Assembly (NCBI RefSeq): GCF_002355535.1
Contig: NZ_AP017457.1
Coordinates: 124,001-188,000 of the forward strand
Length of the DNA: 64,000 nucleotides
From: Aurantimicrobium minutum
GTDB taxonomy: Bacteria; Actinomycetota; Actinomycetes; Actinomycetales; Microbacteriaceae
Direction: 5' to 3'
The stretch's first letter is position 1, and each line of letters starts with the position of its first letter. Below are positions 17,928 through 27,011 of this stretch, one piece after another. Under the pieces are notes generated by a model. The model was given only the letters and a program-made list of their open reading frames with translations, had not been told where the DNA came from and did not search any database. Both the position numbers and the translations under genes were made by a program.

Positions 17928-17944
17928 GACTCTAGGCTAGAGGT
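17928..17944. promoter_or_regulatory. Overlapping bidirectional leaderless promoters (hydrolase / pdtaS)
   Basis: The 17 bp between the two divergent start codons contain CTAGGCTAG (17932-17940). It reads TAGGCT at 17933-17938 on the plus strand, six bases before the pdtaS ATG, and TAGCCT on the minus strand (complement of 17934-17939), six bases before the hydrolase ATG. The two -10 elements share five bases, so only one direction can be open at a time. Confidence 0.6.
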
Positions 17945-19441
17945 ATGTCGACTCTCAGCAACATCATGGAAGCCCAAGGAATTGGCTCAGCCGCCGATAT
18001 TGAATGGCTTCACATGCTTATTGGTGACTGGCAGCTCATCGCTGACCTCGCCTTTGCCGACATTGTGTTGTGGGCACCAACCTCTGACGGATCTTTCGTT
18101 GCAGTCTCACATGCCCGCCCCTCTAGCTCGGCAACACTGTTTTATCGCGACTTTGTGGGCCAAAAAATTAAAGCGGAGTGGCGTGCTCAGGTCAGTGAAG
18201 CCTATGAAACTTCTGCCATTATCGAATCTTCTTCACCTGCGTGGTACGAAGAAACCCCGACACGAGTTCGTGCCGTTCCGGTCGTGCGACGTGTCCGCCA
18301 GGGATCAAGCGACCCGGCACCAACAAGCCCTATTGCTGTCATCTCCCTTCACACAAATCTGTCCGAGAGTCGCTCTCCCAGTAGGCAGGAATTGACTTTC
18401 AATTCCTGCGCCAATGATCTCTTCGACATGATTGCCACAGGTGATTTCCCAGACTTAGATGCAGCACCCTCACCGAGGCGTGGTGCACCGCGTGCCACAG
18501 ATGGTTTGATCCGTCTGGATGTCGACGGTGTGGTCACCTTCGCCAGCCCCAACGCACTTTCTGCTTTCAACCGCATCGGCTTTAATGATGAGCTCGAGGG
18601 TGAAACCCTCGCAGAGGTCACTACTCGTGTTTTGACCGGAAAAATCAACGTCGATGAGTCATTACCCGTCGTTGTCACCGGTCGTGCACCGTGGCGGGCA
18701 GATATTGAAGCCAGGGGAGTAACCATCTCTCTTCGCACAATCCCTATTCGCCACCTCGGTGAGCGAACCGGAGCGATTGTGCTCTGCCGTGATGTCACGG
18801 AGCTTCGAAATCAAGAGATGGAACTCATCACCAAAGATGCAACCATCCGCGAGATTCACCATCGTGTGAAGAACAACCTACAAACGGTGGCATCGCTGTT
18901 GCGTATCCAAGCACGCAGAACACAGTCTGACGAAGCACGTGAAGCACTTACCCAGGCAATGCGACGCGTTGCCTCGATCGCAGTGGTCCACGACACGTTG
19001 TCTGAGGGCCTGAGTCAAAATGTGGACTTCGATGATGTCTTCAACCGAGTGCTGATGCTCAGCGCTGAAGTTGCCGCCATTCATGGCACCACCGTTCACC
19101 CCAGACTTTCTGGAAGCTTCGGTGTTCTGCCAAGTGAATATGCCACCCCGCTGGCACTTGCTCTTACAGAGCTAGTGACCAATGCAGTTGAGCACGGCCT
19201 TGCAGGCCGTGAGGGAACAGTCATCATTGAAGCCAACCGCACTGATGAAGCTCTCAGCGTTCACATCGTTGATAACGGAACGGGCCTACCAGAAGGTGAA
19301 ATCGGTGATGGCCTGGGTACACAGATTGTGAAAACACTCATCCAAGGCGAGCTCAGTGGCAGTATCGAATGGGGCCCAGCTCCTGAGGGTGGTACTGATG
19401 TGTCTATTGAAGTTCCTCTGAGGTTTGTAAACCTGTCTTAG
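17945..19441 (+). CDS. pdtaS: Sensor histidine kinase, PdtaS type
   Basis: A 498-residue cytoplasmic kinase without membrane helices. A GAF-like domain covers about residues 15-165, a PAS-like domain about 185-285, and the HisKA_2 dimerisation helix carries the phosphoacceptor H306 in HRVKNNLQTVASLLRIQ. The ATPase domain with ALTELVTNAVEHGL and VDNGTGLP follows. In mycobacteria PdtaS signals to the antiterminator PdtaR and responds to metals and nitric oxide. The pdtaR partner is not in this window. Its location among secA, whiB1 and aroA relatives agrees with the actinobacterial order. Confidence 0.9.
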   Translation: MSTLSNIMEAQGIGSAADIEWLHMLIGDWQLIADLAFADIVLWAPTSDGSFVAVSHARPSSSATLFYRDFVGQKIKAEWRAQVSEAYETSAIIESSSPAWYEETPTRVRAVPVVRRVRQGSSDPAPTSPIAVISLHTNLSESRSPSRQELTFNSCANDLFDMIATGDFPDLDAAPSPRRGAPRATDGLIRLDVDGVVTFASPNALSAFNRIGFNDELEGETLAEVTTRVLTGKINVDESLPVVVTGRAPWRADIEARGVTISLRTIPIRHLGERTGAIVLCRDVTELRNQEMELITKDATIREIHHRVKNNLQTVASLLRIQARRTQSDEAREALTQAMRRVASIAVVHDTLSEGLSQNVDFDDVFNRVLMLSAEVAAIHGTTVHPRLSGSFGVLPSEYATPLALALTELVTNAVEHGLAGREGTVIIEANRTDEALSVHIVDNGTGLPEGEIGDGLGTQIVKTLIQGELSGSIEWGPAPEGGTDVSIEVPLRFVNLS

Positions 19442-19549
19442 CAACGTTGAGAGGCTTTACTCAGCATCTTCGCTAAACTACAAGTGCAATGGATGACCCC
19501 CCGCGAGCCCGAAACCACGACATAATTCTGTCTCACTCACGCCGAGAGC

Positions 19550-20884
19550 GTGGTGGTCTTGGTGGCTAGCGAATGGATTGCATTCGGTTTTGGTCTTTTG
19601 CTGACAGTGGGAACCGGTTTCTTTGTTGCAGCAGAGTTTGCCCTGGTCAATCTCGATCGTCCTGAACTTGAGGCGCAGAGGGAGCGAGGCGTCAAAGGTC
19701 TCAGCATGACGATCAAGGCGCTGACAATCACGTCAACGCATCTTTCCAGTGCTCAACTAGGTATCACCCTCACCACGCTGCTCACTGGTTTCTTGATGGA
19801 ACCAGCACTCTCTGCATTGTTGTTCCAGCCACTTTCAGCACTGGGCTGGAATGAGGCAGTCATTAGAACCGTTGCAGGTGTGAGTGCTGTGGTTATTGCC
19901 ACAGTGCTCTCCATGATTATTGGTGAACTCGTCCCGAAGAACTTTGCCTTGGCAATTCCTCAAGCAACTGCCAAAGTAGTTATCCCTTTTCAAACCGCGT
20001 TCACGTTTCTATTCAAACCTGTTATTGCTTTCCTCAACGGATTATCCAATTCGGTATTGCGAGGATTCGGTTTAGAACCCAAGGAGGAGCTCTCCGGGGC
20101 TCGTTCTGCTGAGGAACTCTCTTCACTTCTGCGACGGTCAGCTAGTGAGGGTGCTCTGGAAGCTGATACGGCAACCCTGCTGGGCAAGACTCTTGCATTC
20201 AGCGAGCTCTCCGCCAGTGACGTCATGACCCCGCGCTTGCGCATTGAATCTTTAGAACCAGGAGATTCAGCTCGAGCAGTTCTTGAGTTGGCCCGGAAAA
20301 CGGGATTCTCCCGTTTTCCCGTGGCCGAAGACAGTCTCGATGATGTCGTTGGCGTTGTTCACGTCAAGAACGCTATCTCAGTGCCCCGAGAACGACGCAG
20401 CGAGGTTCCCGTCTCCGCACTCATGAGTGAGCCATTACGTGTTCCAGACACGATGTCTCTTGATGCACTCTTGGCCGAATTACGTGGCAAGGGCCTTCAA
20501 ATGGCCATGGTTGTCGATGAATACGGTGGCACGGCAGGAATTGCCACACTCGAAGACCTCGTTGAAGAGCTCGTGGGAGAAGTCGCCGATGAGCACGACC
20601 GTTCTCGTGCAGGAGTAGTCTCCACCGCTGAATATCTCTCTTTCCCAGGATCACTGAGACCAGATGAACTCGAAGAGCGCGCTGGGATTACCGTTCCTGA
20701 AAACGATAATTACGAAACCGTAGCCGGTTTCGTCATGAGTGAATTAGGTCGTATCCCCGAACAAGGAGACACGGTCCAAGTTCCCGAAGGAGAGTTCAAG
20801 GTTGTTCGCATGGACGGACGCCGCATTGATCGTCTTCGTTTCACACCACTACCTCCCAAGGAGGGCGGTGAGAGCGATGAGTGA
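19550..20884 (+). CDS. Hemolysin C-like CNNM/CBS membrane protein
   Basis: A 444-residue protein. The CNNM (DUF21) membrane domain with four helices fills about residues 8-190, two CBS domains follow at roughly 215-340 (first ending near [13 protein letters not shown], second with [26 protein letters not shown]), and a CorC/HlyC-type C-terminal domain closes it. Such proteins are linked to magnesium or cobalt transport and resistance. The exact start is unclear; several GTG codons (19550, 19553, 19562) occur in a row. A second member overlaps its end, so the two probably form a heteromer or serve one process. Confidence 0.88.
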   Translation: MVVLVASEWIAFGFGLLLTVGTGFFVAAEFALVNLDRPELEAQRERGVKGLSMTIKALTITSTHLSSAQLGITLTTLLTGFLMEPALSALLFQPLSALGWNEAVIRTVAGVSAVVIATVLSMIIGELVPKNFALAIPQATAKVVIPFQTAFTFLFKPVIAFLNGLSNSVLRGFGLEPKEELSGARSAEELSSLLRRSASEGALEADTATLLGKTLAFSELSASDVMTPRLRIESLEPGDSARAVLELARKTGFSRFPVAEDSLDDVVGVVHVKNAISVPRERRSEVPVSALMSEPLRVPDTMSLDALLAELRGKGLQMAMVVDEYGGTAGIATLEDLVEELVGEVADEHDRSRAGVVSTAEYLSFPGSLRPDELEERAGITVPENDNYETVAGFVMSELGRIPEQGDTVQVPEGEFKVVRMDGRRIDRLRFTPLPPKEGGESDE

Positions 20885-21929
20885 TTGGGCTGGACTGATT
20901 TGGCTAGTTGTTCTTCTAGCCGTCAATGCCTTCTTCGTTGCTGCAGAGTTTGCAGTGATCTCTGCGAGGCGCTCTCAAATTGAACCACTTGCTCAAAAGG
21001 GCAAAGCTTCGGCAAAGACAGCTCTTTATGCTATGGAGCACGTCAGCCTGATGTTGGCAACCAGCCAATTGGGTATCACGGTTGCTTCGCTGCTTATTTT
21101 GAACGTGTCAGAACCTGCTATTCACCACCTCATGGAGTTGGCACTTTCTGGAACTGGTATGGCGCCAGGCTGGATTTCCGCCATTAGCTTCACTATCGCC
21201 CTGGTGTTGGTGACGTTCCTGCACGTGATCTTCGGTGAAATGGTTCCCAAGAACGCCTCGTTCTCAGTTCCAGACAAAGCCATCTTGTTATTGGCCCCGC
21301 CCTTGGTGTTTATTGCTCGGGTTGTGAAGCCCGTTATCTGGGTGATGAACGAAATAGCCAACGGAGTTCTCCGCCTGTTCAAAGTGCAACCCAGGGAAGA
21401 AGCAAACAGTGTGTTTACCCTCAACGAGGTGGCAACCATTGTTTCCCACTCCACTCGTGAGGGAACCATCGACGACAGTTCAGGAACTCTCTCTGCAGCT
21501 TTTGAATTCACCACCAAAAAAGCCGGAGACATTAAAGTTTCACTGGACAATCTCGTCACTCTGAGCGAAAGTTCCACGGTCAGTGAGCTTGAACAAGCAG
21601 TGGCAAAATATGGCTTCTCTCGCTACGTCATCAGTGATGCACAACACGAACCAATTGGGTATATCCACCTCAAAGACGTGCTCACCTATGACGATGACGT
21701 TTCTGAAGCAGGAACACACACTGGTCCCATCAAAACCAAGCGGATTCGACAGCTCGCTTCGGTCAGTGAATCCACTGACCTCGAAGATGTCTTGGCTCAA
21801 CTGCAGCGCACGGGGATCCACATTGCTCGCGTTGTTGATGCCAATGGAGAAACAACAGGTGTGCTGTTCCTCGAGGACATCATTGAAGAACTTGTGGGCG
21901 AAGTAAACGACGCTACGCGTCGTTGGTAG
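20877..21929 (+). CDS. Second hemolysin C-like CNNM/CBS membrane protein
   Basis: A 350-residue paralogue of the preceding gene. The DUF21 domain begins at once with [22 protein letters not shown], the same [10 protein letters not shown] type motif as its neighbour, and two CBS domains follow, ending in GVLFLEDIIEELVGEV. The CorC-type C-terminal domain of the neighbour is missing, a usual asymmetry in such tandem pairs. The ATG at 20877 overlaps the previous stop by 8 bp and has an AAGGAGGG site at 20858-20865. Cotranscription is nearly certain. Confidence 0.88.
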   Translation: MSDWAGLIWLVVLLAVNAFFVAAEFAVISARRSQIEPLAQKGKASAKTALYAMEHVSLMLATSQLGITVASLLILNVSEPAIHHLMELALSGTGMAPGWISAISFTIALVLVTFLHVIFGEMVPKNASFSVPDKAILLLAPPLVFIARVVKPVIWVMNEIANGVLRLFKVQPREEANSVFTLNEVATIVSHSTREGTIDDSSGTLSAAFEFTTKKAGDIKVSLDNLVTLSESSTVSELEQAVAKYGFSRYVISDAQHEPIGYIHLKDVLTYDDDVSEAGTHTGPIKTKRIRQLASVSESTDLEDVLAQLQRTGIHIARVVDANGETTGVLFLEDIIEELVGEVNDATRRW

Positions 21930-21940
21930 TTCTTCCCCAA

Positions 21941-22795
21941 ATGAACAAGACTGAGAACATGGAACATATCGGCGAATGGGGAGCGGCTGACGCAGCTGCT
22001 CACATTCGTATTCCCACGCCACAAGACAACAAGTACTCACATGGGGTTCTCGGAGTTGTCACAGGTTCGGCGACCTATCCAGGTGCTGCTGTTCTGGGTG
22101 TAGAGGCAGCCCACCGCACAGGCATTGGCATGGTGAGATTCCTCGGCGAAAAAGAACCTGCATCGTTGGTTTTGTCCAGGCGGCCTGAAACAGTGACTGT
22201 TTCTGGGGCCGTCGACGCGTGGCTCGTCGGCTCTGGCATGGAGTCAGACCCATATTTCAATCCCGAGCTGCCAGATCTTGCTCGTGCGTGTTTAGGGTTG
22301 CAACCCGTGGTCATGGATGCTGGCGGACTGGCTTTATTGGACAAAGTATCTGCGCCAGCTGTCATTACTCCACACGAGGGCGAACTGGAGCGACTCGTTC
22401 CTCAAGGTGAAGACTCCAATGAAGACTGGGCAGCACGGGCAGCTGATGAACTCGGTGTCGTGGTCGTTCTCAAAGGGTTCGAAACAATCATTGCTTCGCC
22501 AGAACTTGAATCCGGTGGCAGGTTTATCACTCGGGTGACATCACCAACAACGTGGTTAGCCACAGCGGGAACAGGCGATGTTCTAGCTGGAATCATTGCC
22601 GCCATTGTTGCTACGCATAGCCACAATCGAGTTCCGCATCTCACGGAGCTAGCTGAGTACGCAGCTACGGGTGTTTATCTTCATAGTCAAGCAGGACTTC
22701 GTGCTGCACAGCAGGGTCCATTTCCTGCGCTAGAAATTGCTGATCAGGTATCACATGTTGTTCACGAACTCATAGCACAGGGCAGTACTTCGTAG
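21941..22795 (+). CDS. nnrD: ADP-dependent NAD(P)H-hydrate dehydratase
   Basis: A 284-residue ribokinase-fold enzyme that repairs hydrated NADH and NADPH using ADP. Key segments are the substrate region KYSHGVLGVVTGSATYPGAA, the Asp-containing VVMDAGGLAL, TPHEGELERL, and the nucleotide and catalytic loop AGTGDVLAGIIAA with the catalytic aspartate. The N-terminal epimerase domain seen in fused Nnr proteins is absent. The ATG at 21941 is chosen over a TTG at 21923 that overlaps the previous gene; ATG at 21959 is also possible. It follows the CNNM pair by 11 bp. Confidence 0.88.
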   Translation: MNKTENMEHIGEWGAADAAAHIRIPTPQDNKYSHGVLGVVTGSATYPGAAVLGVEAAHRTGIGMVRFLGEKEPASLVLSRRPETVTVSGAVDAWLVGSGMESDPYFNPELPDLARACLGLQPVVMDAGGLALLDKVSAPAVITPHEGELERLVPQGEDSNEDWAARAADELGVVVVLKGFETIIASPELESGGRFITRVTSPTTWLATAGTGDVLAGIIAAIVATHSHNRVPHLTELAEYAATGVYLHSQAGLRAAQQGPFPALEIADQVSHVVHELIAQGSTS

Positions 22796-22797
22796 TT

Positions 22798-24048
22798 ATG
22801 AAGCCAAGAATCTGGGGGAGCTCACCCTTGTTGTGGGCGGTTTTTGTTTTGGTCAGTGTGTGGCTGGGGTGGCAAGGCTATGTTGCTGAAGCAGTCCCAT
22901 ATGGAGATGTCTCTTTCGTCTATGAGATGTGGGCTGCTCAGGCAGCTCAAGGCGCAGGAACCATTGGCGTCGACACTGTGTGGGTTTACCCAGTCTTTGC
23001 GTTAGTTCCCATAATGTTGCCCCTACTTGCTGGTCAGGGCGCATACGCTTTGGGCTGGATAGTTCTCGTAACAGTTCTGAATGCTGCTGCCTTCGCGTAT
23101 TTGCTTTATTCATCAAGGGGGACAACCCGTAACCAGGTAAAACGCGTGGCTGCGTGGTGGTGGCTTGCCTTTTTGCTGCTGTTAGGGCCTATCGCAGTCG
23201 CGCGGTTAGATTCAGTCATCACACCCTTTGCAATTGTTGGTTTGCTTGCTGCTTTACAACGTCCGGCTTTAGCTGGGGCATTACTCACTATTGCTACATG
23301 GATTAAAGTTTCTCCTGCGGCTCTCATCGCGGCAGTTTTGGTTGCCGTTGATCGTCGGAGAACAGTCTTTATCTCTGTCTTGGTCACCTCTGGCGTGATT
23401 GTTGCCATTGCGGTGATCCTGGGTGGGGCAAGTAACCTGTTCAGTTTTCTTGGACAACAAACCACACGGGGCCTACAAATAGAAGCTCCTCTCGCAACTC
23501 CTTTTCTCTGGCTTGCTGCGCTGGGGCAGGAAGGTTATGCCGTTTACTACGACAACGCGATTTTGACTTTCCAAGTAATGGGGGAAGGGACAAACATTGC
23601 CGCAGATCTTTCCTCGGTCCTTATTGCTCTGGGTTTCGTGGGCATATTGGGCTGGGGAATGCTGCTTCATCGAAAGGGCTCACGTCCTAGCCATGTTTTG
23701 CCCGCGGTTGCACTTGCACTCACAATGGTCCTCATCGTCTTCAATAAGGTTGGTTCACCCCAATACATTGGGTGGCTTGCTGCTCCCATCATTGCCGGGC
23801 TAGTGATGGAGCGCACACGCTTCGTCGCCCCTGCAGTTATTGCACTCGTACTGGCAGCACTAACGCAAAGCTTTTACCCTTACCTCTATGCGGGTCTGCT
23901 CAATGTTCAACCTCTTGAATTGAGCTTGCTTACGCTACGAAATATTGGGGAAGTAGTACTTCTGGCAGTTTCGGTGTGGATTCTTTATGAATCAAAGCCA
24001 AAAGCCACGTCCTTGCCTCACATACACGCAGGTAGTGTGGAATTGTGA
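22798..24048 (+). CDS. Multi-spanning membrane protein, GT87 / DUF2029-like
   Basis: A 416-residue protein with about ten hydrophobic helices. An early acidic extracytoplasmic loop (PYGDVSFVYEMW) and the downstream pattern resemble the GT-C type polyprenol-phosphate sugar transferases of the GT87 family, such as the actinobacterial mannosyltransferases. The match is by architecture only. It starts 2 bp after nnrD and overlaps galU by 4 bp, so it may use a product that depends on UDP-glucose or on a polyprenyl sugar. Enzyme activity is not proven by any motif I can see. Confidence 0.7.
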   Translation: MKPRIWGSSPLLWAVFVLVSVWLGWQGYVAEAVPYGDVSFVYEMWAAQAAQGAGTIGVDTVWVYPVFALVPIMLPLLAGQGAYALGWIVLVTVLNAAAFAYLLYSSRGTTRNQVKRVAAWWWLAFLLLLGPIAVARLDSVITPFAIVGLLAALQRPALAGALLTIATWIKVSPAALIAAVLVAVDRRRTVFISVLVTSGVIVAIAVILGGASNLFSFLGQQTTRGLQIEAPLATPFLWLAALGQEGYAVYYDNAILTFQVMGEGTNIAADLSSVLIALGFVGILGWGMLLHRKGSRPSHVLPAVALALTMVLIVFNKVGSPQYIGWLAAPIIAGLVMERTRFVAPAVIALVLAALTQSFYPYLYAGLLNVQPLELSLLTLRNIGEVVLLAVSVWILYESKPKATSLPHIHAGSVEL

Positions 24049-24929
24049 GCAACATAACCAAGGCAGTTATTCCTGCAGCAGGCTTAGGTACTAGGTTCCT
24101 TCCCGCAACAAAAGCTTTGCCTAAAGAGATGCTGCCTGTAGTTGATAAGCCAGCAATTCAATACGTTGTTGAAGAAGCTGTTGGCGCAGGTCTTGCACAT
24201 GTCCTCATGATTACAGGACGTCATAAAAACGCATTAGAAAACCATTTTGACCGCGCCGTCGAACTTGAAAACCTGCTTATTGAAAAAGGTGACAAAGACC
24301 GCTTAGGTGTTGTTGCAGAGGCAACAGGTCTTGCTGATTTGCACTACGTGCGTCAGGGAGATCCGTTAGGCCTTGGCCACGCTATTTCTAAAGCTGAAAC
24401 TTTTGTCGGCAATGAACCATTTGCTGTCCTACTCGGTGATGATCTCATTGAAGCAAACAGCACTCTCCTCACAGACATGATTGAGATTGCCAACAATCAG
24501 CAAGCAAATGTTGTTGCATTGATGGAAGTACCGGAAAGCGACGTTCACAAGTACGGAATTGTTCGGCCAGGAAATCGTCACGACAACGTCGTAGAAGTCT
24601 CGGAGCTCGTTGAAAAACCATCAGCAGAAGCAGCGCCCTCGAACTTTGCCGTGATCGGTCGTTATGTATTACAACCAGGCGTTTTTGAGGTGCTCAGGAA
24701 CCTTAAGCCCGGTCTGGGCGGGGAATACCAGCTAACCGATGCATTGAATGAGATGGCAGCTCACCCAGAATTAGCTGGACCAGTTATTGGCTTGGTCTTT
24801 GAAGGCCGCCGTTTTGATACCGGTGACCGACTGTCTTATCTCAAGACAATTGTCGAGCTCGCAAGTGAGCGAGATGACCTAGGCGGCGAGTTCACAGCAT
24901 GGCTCAGGGGCTTTACCTCGAAGCTGTAA
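24045..24929 (+). CDS. galU: UTP-glucose-1-phosphate uridylyltransferase
   Basis: A 294-residue nucleotidyltransferase making UDP-glucose from UTP and glucose-1-P. The N-terminal signature PAAGLGTRFLPATKALPKEM, the segment KPAIQYVVEEA, LLGDDLIEA and VEKPSAEAAPSNFAVIGRYV are all present, and length is normal. GTG at 24045 overlaps the preceding stop, indicating coupling. Its UDP-glucose can be converted by GalE (36.5 kb) to UDP-galactose for the surface polymer. It converges on metX with an 8-bp gap. Confidence 0.94.
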   Translation: MSNITKAVIPAAGLGTRFLPATKALPKEMLPVVDKPAIQYVVEEAVGAGLAHVLMITGRHKNALENHFDRAVELENLLIEKGDKDRLGVVAEATGLADLHYVRQGDPLGLGHAISKAETFVGNEPFAVLLGDDLIEANSTLLTDMIEIANNQQANVVALMEVPESDVHKYGIVRPGNRHDNVVEVSELVEKPSAEAAPSNFAVIGRYVLQPGVFEVLRNLKPGLGGEYQLTDALNEMAAHPELAGPVIGLVFEGRRFDTGDRLSYLKTIVELASERDDLGGEFTAWLRGFTSKL

Positions 24930-24937
24930 TCCCGCAC

Positions 24938-26143
24938 TTAGGCGGCAAGTAACCTGCTGAGTTGTTCTCCAACAAAATCAGACTCGATCAAGAATGCATC
25001 GTGACCAAAGTCTGATTTCAAAAGCGCAGGCTCATCGCCGTTGATGTTTCCTGGGATATGAGCAGCAAGTCGTTGTTGGCCAGCCAAAGGGAAGAAGCGG
25101 TCACTGTCAATACCAATAATCAGTGTGGGAATCGTGATCGATTCCAGCACTGATTCAATGCTTTCTCGATTACGACCCAAATCGTGGGAGTTCATGGCTT
25201 CAACTAGGGTGACGTAGCTGTTGGCATCAAAGCGGCGAGTGAATTTGTTGCCATGGAAGTCTAGATAGCTTGCCACAGCAAAACGGCCACCCTTGCCTAA
25301 AGGACTGATATCGCTTTGTGATGAACGATCAAAACGTTCATTGAGCTCAGCGGGTGTGCGGAAGTTCTGGAAAGAAATTCTGCGTGCCAGTGCCAGGCCC
25401 CGATACGGGCCCACGCCATCGGCTGCTTCGTAGTAGTGCCCTGCCCGGAAAGCGGGATCGAGCATGATTGCTTCAATCTGAACGGTGTTGAGAGCTATTT
25501 CATCAGCACTTGTGGCTGGTGGTGCGGCAAGCACCGCTAAACGCTCTACACGCTCGGGGAACATCGCACCCCATTCGAGTGCATGCATTCCCCCCATGGA
25601 ACCACCTATAACAGCAGCCCACTTGTCTATGCCAATCACGTCAGAGAACAGAGCTTGGGCACGTGCTTGGTCACGGATTGTTGTGTAGGGGAAACGAGAG
25701 CCCCATTCGTATCCGTCCGGTGCAAGTGATGCTGGACCGGTAGAACCTTGGCAGCCTCCCAAAACATTGGGTGCAACAACAAACCACTTGTCAGTGTCTA
25801 TGGCAAGACCTGGGCCAACAACTTCATTCCACCAGCCAGCTGTGGTGTGACCGCCTCCGGCGGGCCCCACAACATGGCTGTCTCCGGTGAGAGCATGGAG
25901 AACCAGGACTGCATTGTCTTTATCTTCGTTGAGGGTTCCCCATGTTTCGTAGGCAATACGAACGTGAGGAAGAGAGCCCCCACATTCAAAATCAAACGGG
26001 CCTAGATTGGCAAACTGTCGGTTTCCAGGTGCATCGCCATCGCGCCAAGCACCTGTGACGGGAGGTTTTCCGGCAACAGAACGAACCTGCTCGTCAGTGA
26101 TGAATCCTGAGGGCAGGTTATCGGCGGAATCTTGCCAATCCAT
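24938..26143 (-). CDS. metX: Homoserine O-acetyltransferase
   Basis: A 401-residue alpha/beta hydrolase-fold acyltransferase that acetylates homoserine for methionine synthesis. The nucleophile elbow is GGSMGGMHALEW with Ser182; the acid lies in IGIDSDRFFP and the histidine in DFGHDAFLIE near the C terminus. Oxyanion segment HALTGDSH is present. An extra N-terminal 45 residues precede the core, common in actinobacteria. It follows the enoyl-CoA hydratase gene by 12 bp; a TAGGCT hexamer that overlaps that gene's stop codon stands nine bases before the metX ATG, so it may also have its own promoter. Confidence 0.93.
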   Translation of the reverse strand: MDWQDSADNLPSGFITDEQVRSVAGKPPVTGAWRDGDAPGNRQFANLGPFDFECGGSLPHVRIAYETWGTLNEDKDNAVLVLHALTGDSHVVGPAGGGHTTAGWWNEVVGPGLAIDTDKWFVVAPNVLGGCQGSTGPASLAPDGYEWGSRFPYTTIRDQARAQALFSDVIGIDKWAAVIGGSMGGMHALEWGAMFPERVERLAVLAAPPATSADEIALNTVQIEAIMLDPAFRAGHYYEAADGVGPYRGLALARRISFQNFRTPAELNERFDRSSQSDISPLGKGGRFAVASYLDFHGNKFTRRFDANSYVTLVEAMNSHDLGRNRESIESVLESITIPTLIIGIDSDRFFPLAGQQRLAAHIPGNINGDEPALLKSDFGHDAFLIESDFVGEQLSRLLAA

Positions 26144-26158
26144 AGTTCATTAAGCCTA
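26144..26158 (-). promoter_or_regulatory. Possible near-leaderless promoter of metX
   Basis: TAGGCT (complement of 26153-26158) includes the TAG stop of the enoyl-CoA hydratase gene and is nine bases from the metX ATG, slightly further than the 6-7 bases seen elsewhere in the window. Confidence 0.35.
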
Positions 26159-26941
26159 CTTGCCTGAGAACGTGGGCTTTGACCTCGTCGCAAAGGAGGC
26201 AACACCCGCTTTGAAATCCTCGCTAGAGAGAAGTCCTGCTAATTCCTGGGGCAATGCACCCAAAGCTTCTATTTCAATTGCTGCTCGCGCCATTCGCGCA
26301 TTCCTCAGTGTTGCTTGAACAGCAAGGGGAGCCTGATCGGCAATCAGTCCAGCAAGCTCCATTGCTCGCTCGACCTGTGTTCCGCGAGGGACTACTTCAT
26401 TGATGAGGCCAATACGAAGTGCTTCCTCTGCGTTGAACGTTTCACCAGTTAGCAAATATCGAGACGCGTTGGCCCACCCAACACGAGCTGGGAAGCGGGT
26501 AGTGGCGCCACCAAAAGGCATGATTCCGCGCGTGACTTCCAACTGACCAAAGATCGTTGTCTCATCAGCAACAGAAAGTTCAGATGCCAAAATGAGCTCA
26601 ACACCGAGAGTGAGACAGGTTCCTTGAACTGCCACAACAACAGGCTTGGAAATAGGCTGAGTGGTGATGCCCCAGGGATCTAGCCCGCCAGCAGGTGTGA
26701 GCTGAAGACCTGACTCATTTGCAGTTCCGAGAACGTCTGCGAGATCCAGACCTGCTGTGAAATGTTCACCTGCGGCAGAGACAACTACGACGCGGATATT
26801 GTCGTCGCGGTCTGCTTCTGCGTAGGCGAGAGAAAGCTCGGAGAGCATTTGTCGATTGGCGGCATTCATTTTTTCGGCACGGTTAAGTTGCAAATGCCTA
26901 ACGTGGCCAGTGGTGGATTCAATAACAAGAGGCTCAGCCAT
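26156..26941 (-). CDS. Enoyl-CoA hydratase/isomerase family protein
   Basis: A 261-residue crotonase-fold protein. Segments typical of the family are AGEHFTAGLDLADVL (oxyanion-hole half), GTCLTLGVELILASELSVADETTIFGQLEVTRGIMP and the C-terminal helix region. The position equivalent to one catalytic glutamate lies in GQLEVTRGI; the other is not obvious, so the reaction (hydration, isomerisation or other) is open. ATG at 26941 is chosen because it gives the usual family N terminus; an in-frame TTG at 26989 has no support. The start codon lies inside a perfect 18-bp-arm palindrome. Its place between metY and metX is unusual. Confidence 0.85.
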   Translation of the reverse strand: MAEPLVIESTTGHVRHLQLNRAEKMNAANRQMLSELSLAYAEADRDDNIRVVVVSAAGEHFTAGLDLADVLGTANESGLQLTPAGGLDPWGITTQPISKPVVVAVQGTCLTLGVELILASELSVADETTIFGQLEVTRGIMPFGGATTRFPARVGWANASRYLLTGETFNAEEALRIGLINEVVPRGTQVERAMELAGLIADQAPLAVQATLRNARMARAAIEIEALGALPQELAGLLSSEDFKAGVASFATRSKPTFSGK

Positions 26942-26969
26942 GCAGTAGACGCTACTGCATGGCTGAGCC
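26931..26969. repeat. Perfect 18-bp inverted repeat enclosing a start codon and -10
   Basis: Left arm 26931-26948 and right arm 26952-26969 are exact reverse complements with a 3-base loop (ACG). On the minus strand the palindrome contains TAGCGT (complement of 26949-26954), seven bases before the enoyl-CoA hydratase ATG (26939-26941), which lies in the distal arm. In a read-through transcript from metY the start codon would be locked in an 18-bp stem; in a leaderless transcript the upstream arm would be absent. Confidence 0.9.
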
Positions 26970-27011
26970 AAGTGATATGCGAAACCCAATGAGTTTCAAG
27001 TTGTTGTTTCT

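Noticed and set aside
26931-26969. Assembly fold-back artefact as the explanation of the perfect palindrome
   Set aside because: Both flanks differ and continue into intact genes (metY and the hydratase), and the arms are only 18 bases, shorter than typical chimeric fold-backs. It cannot be fully excluded without reads.
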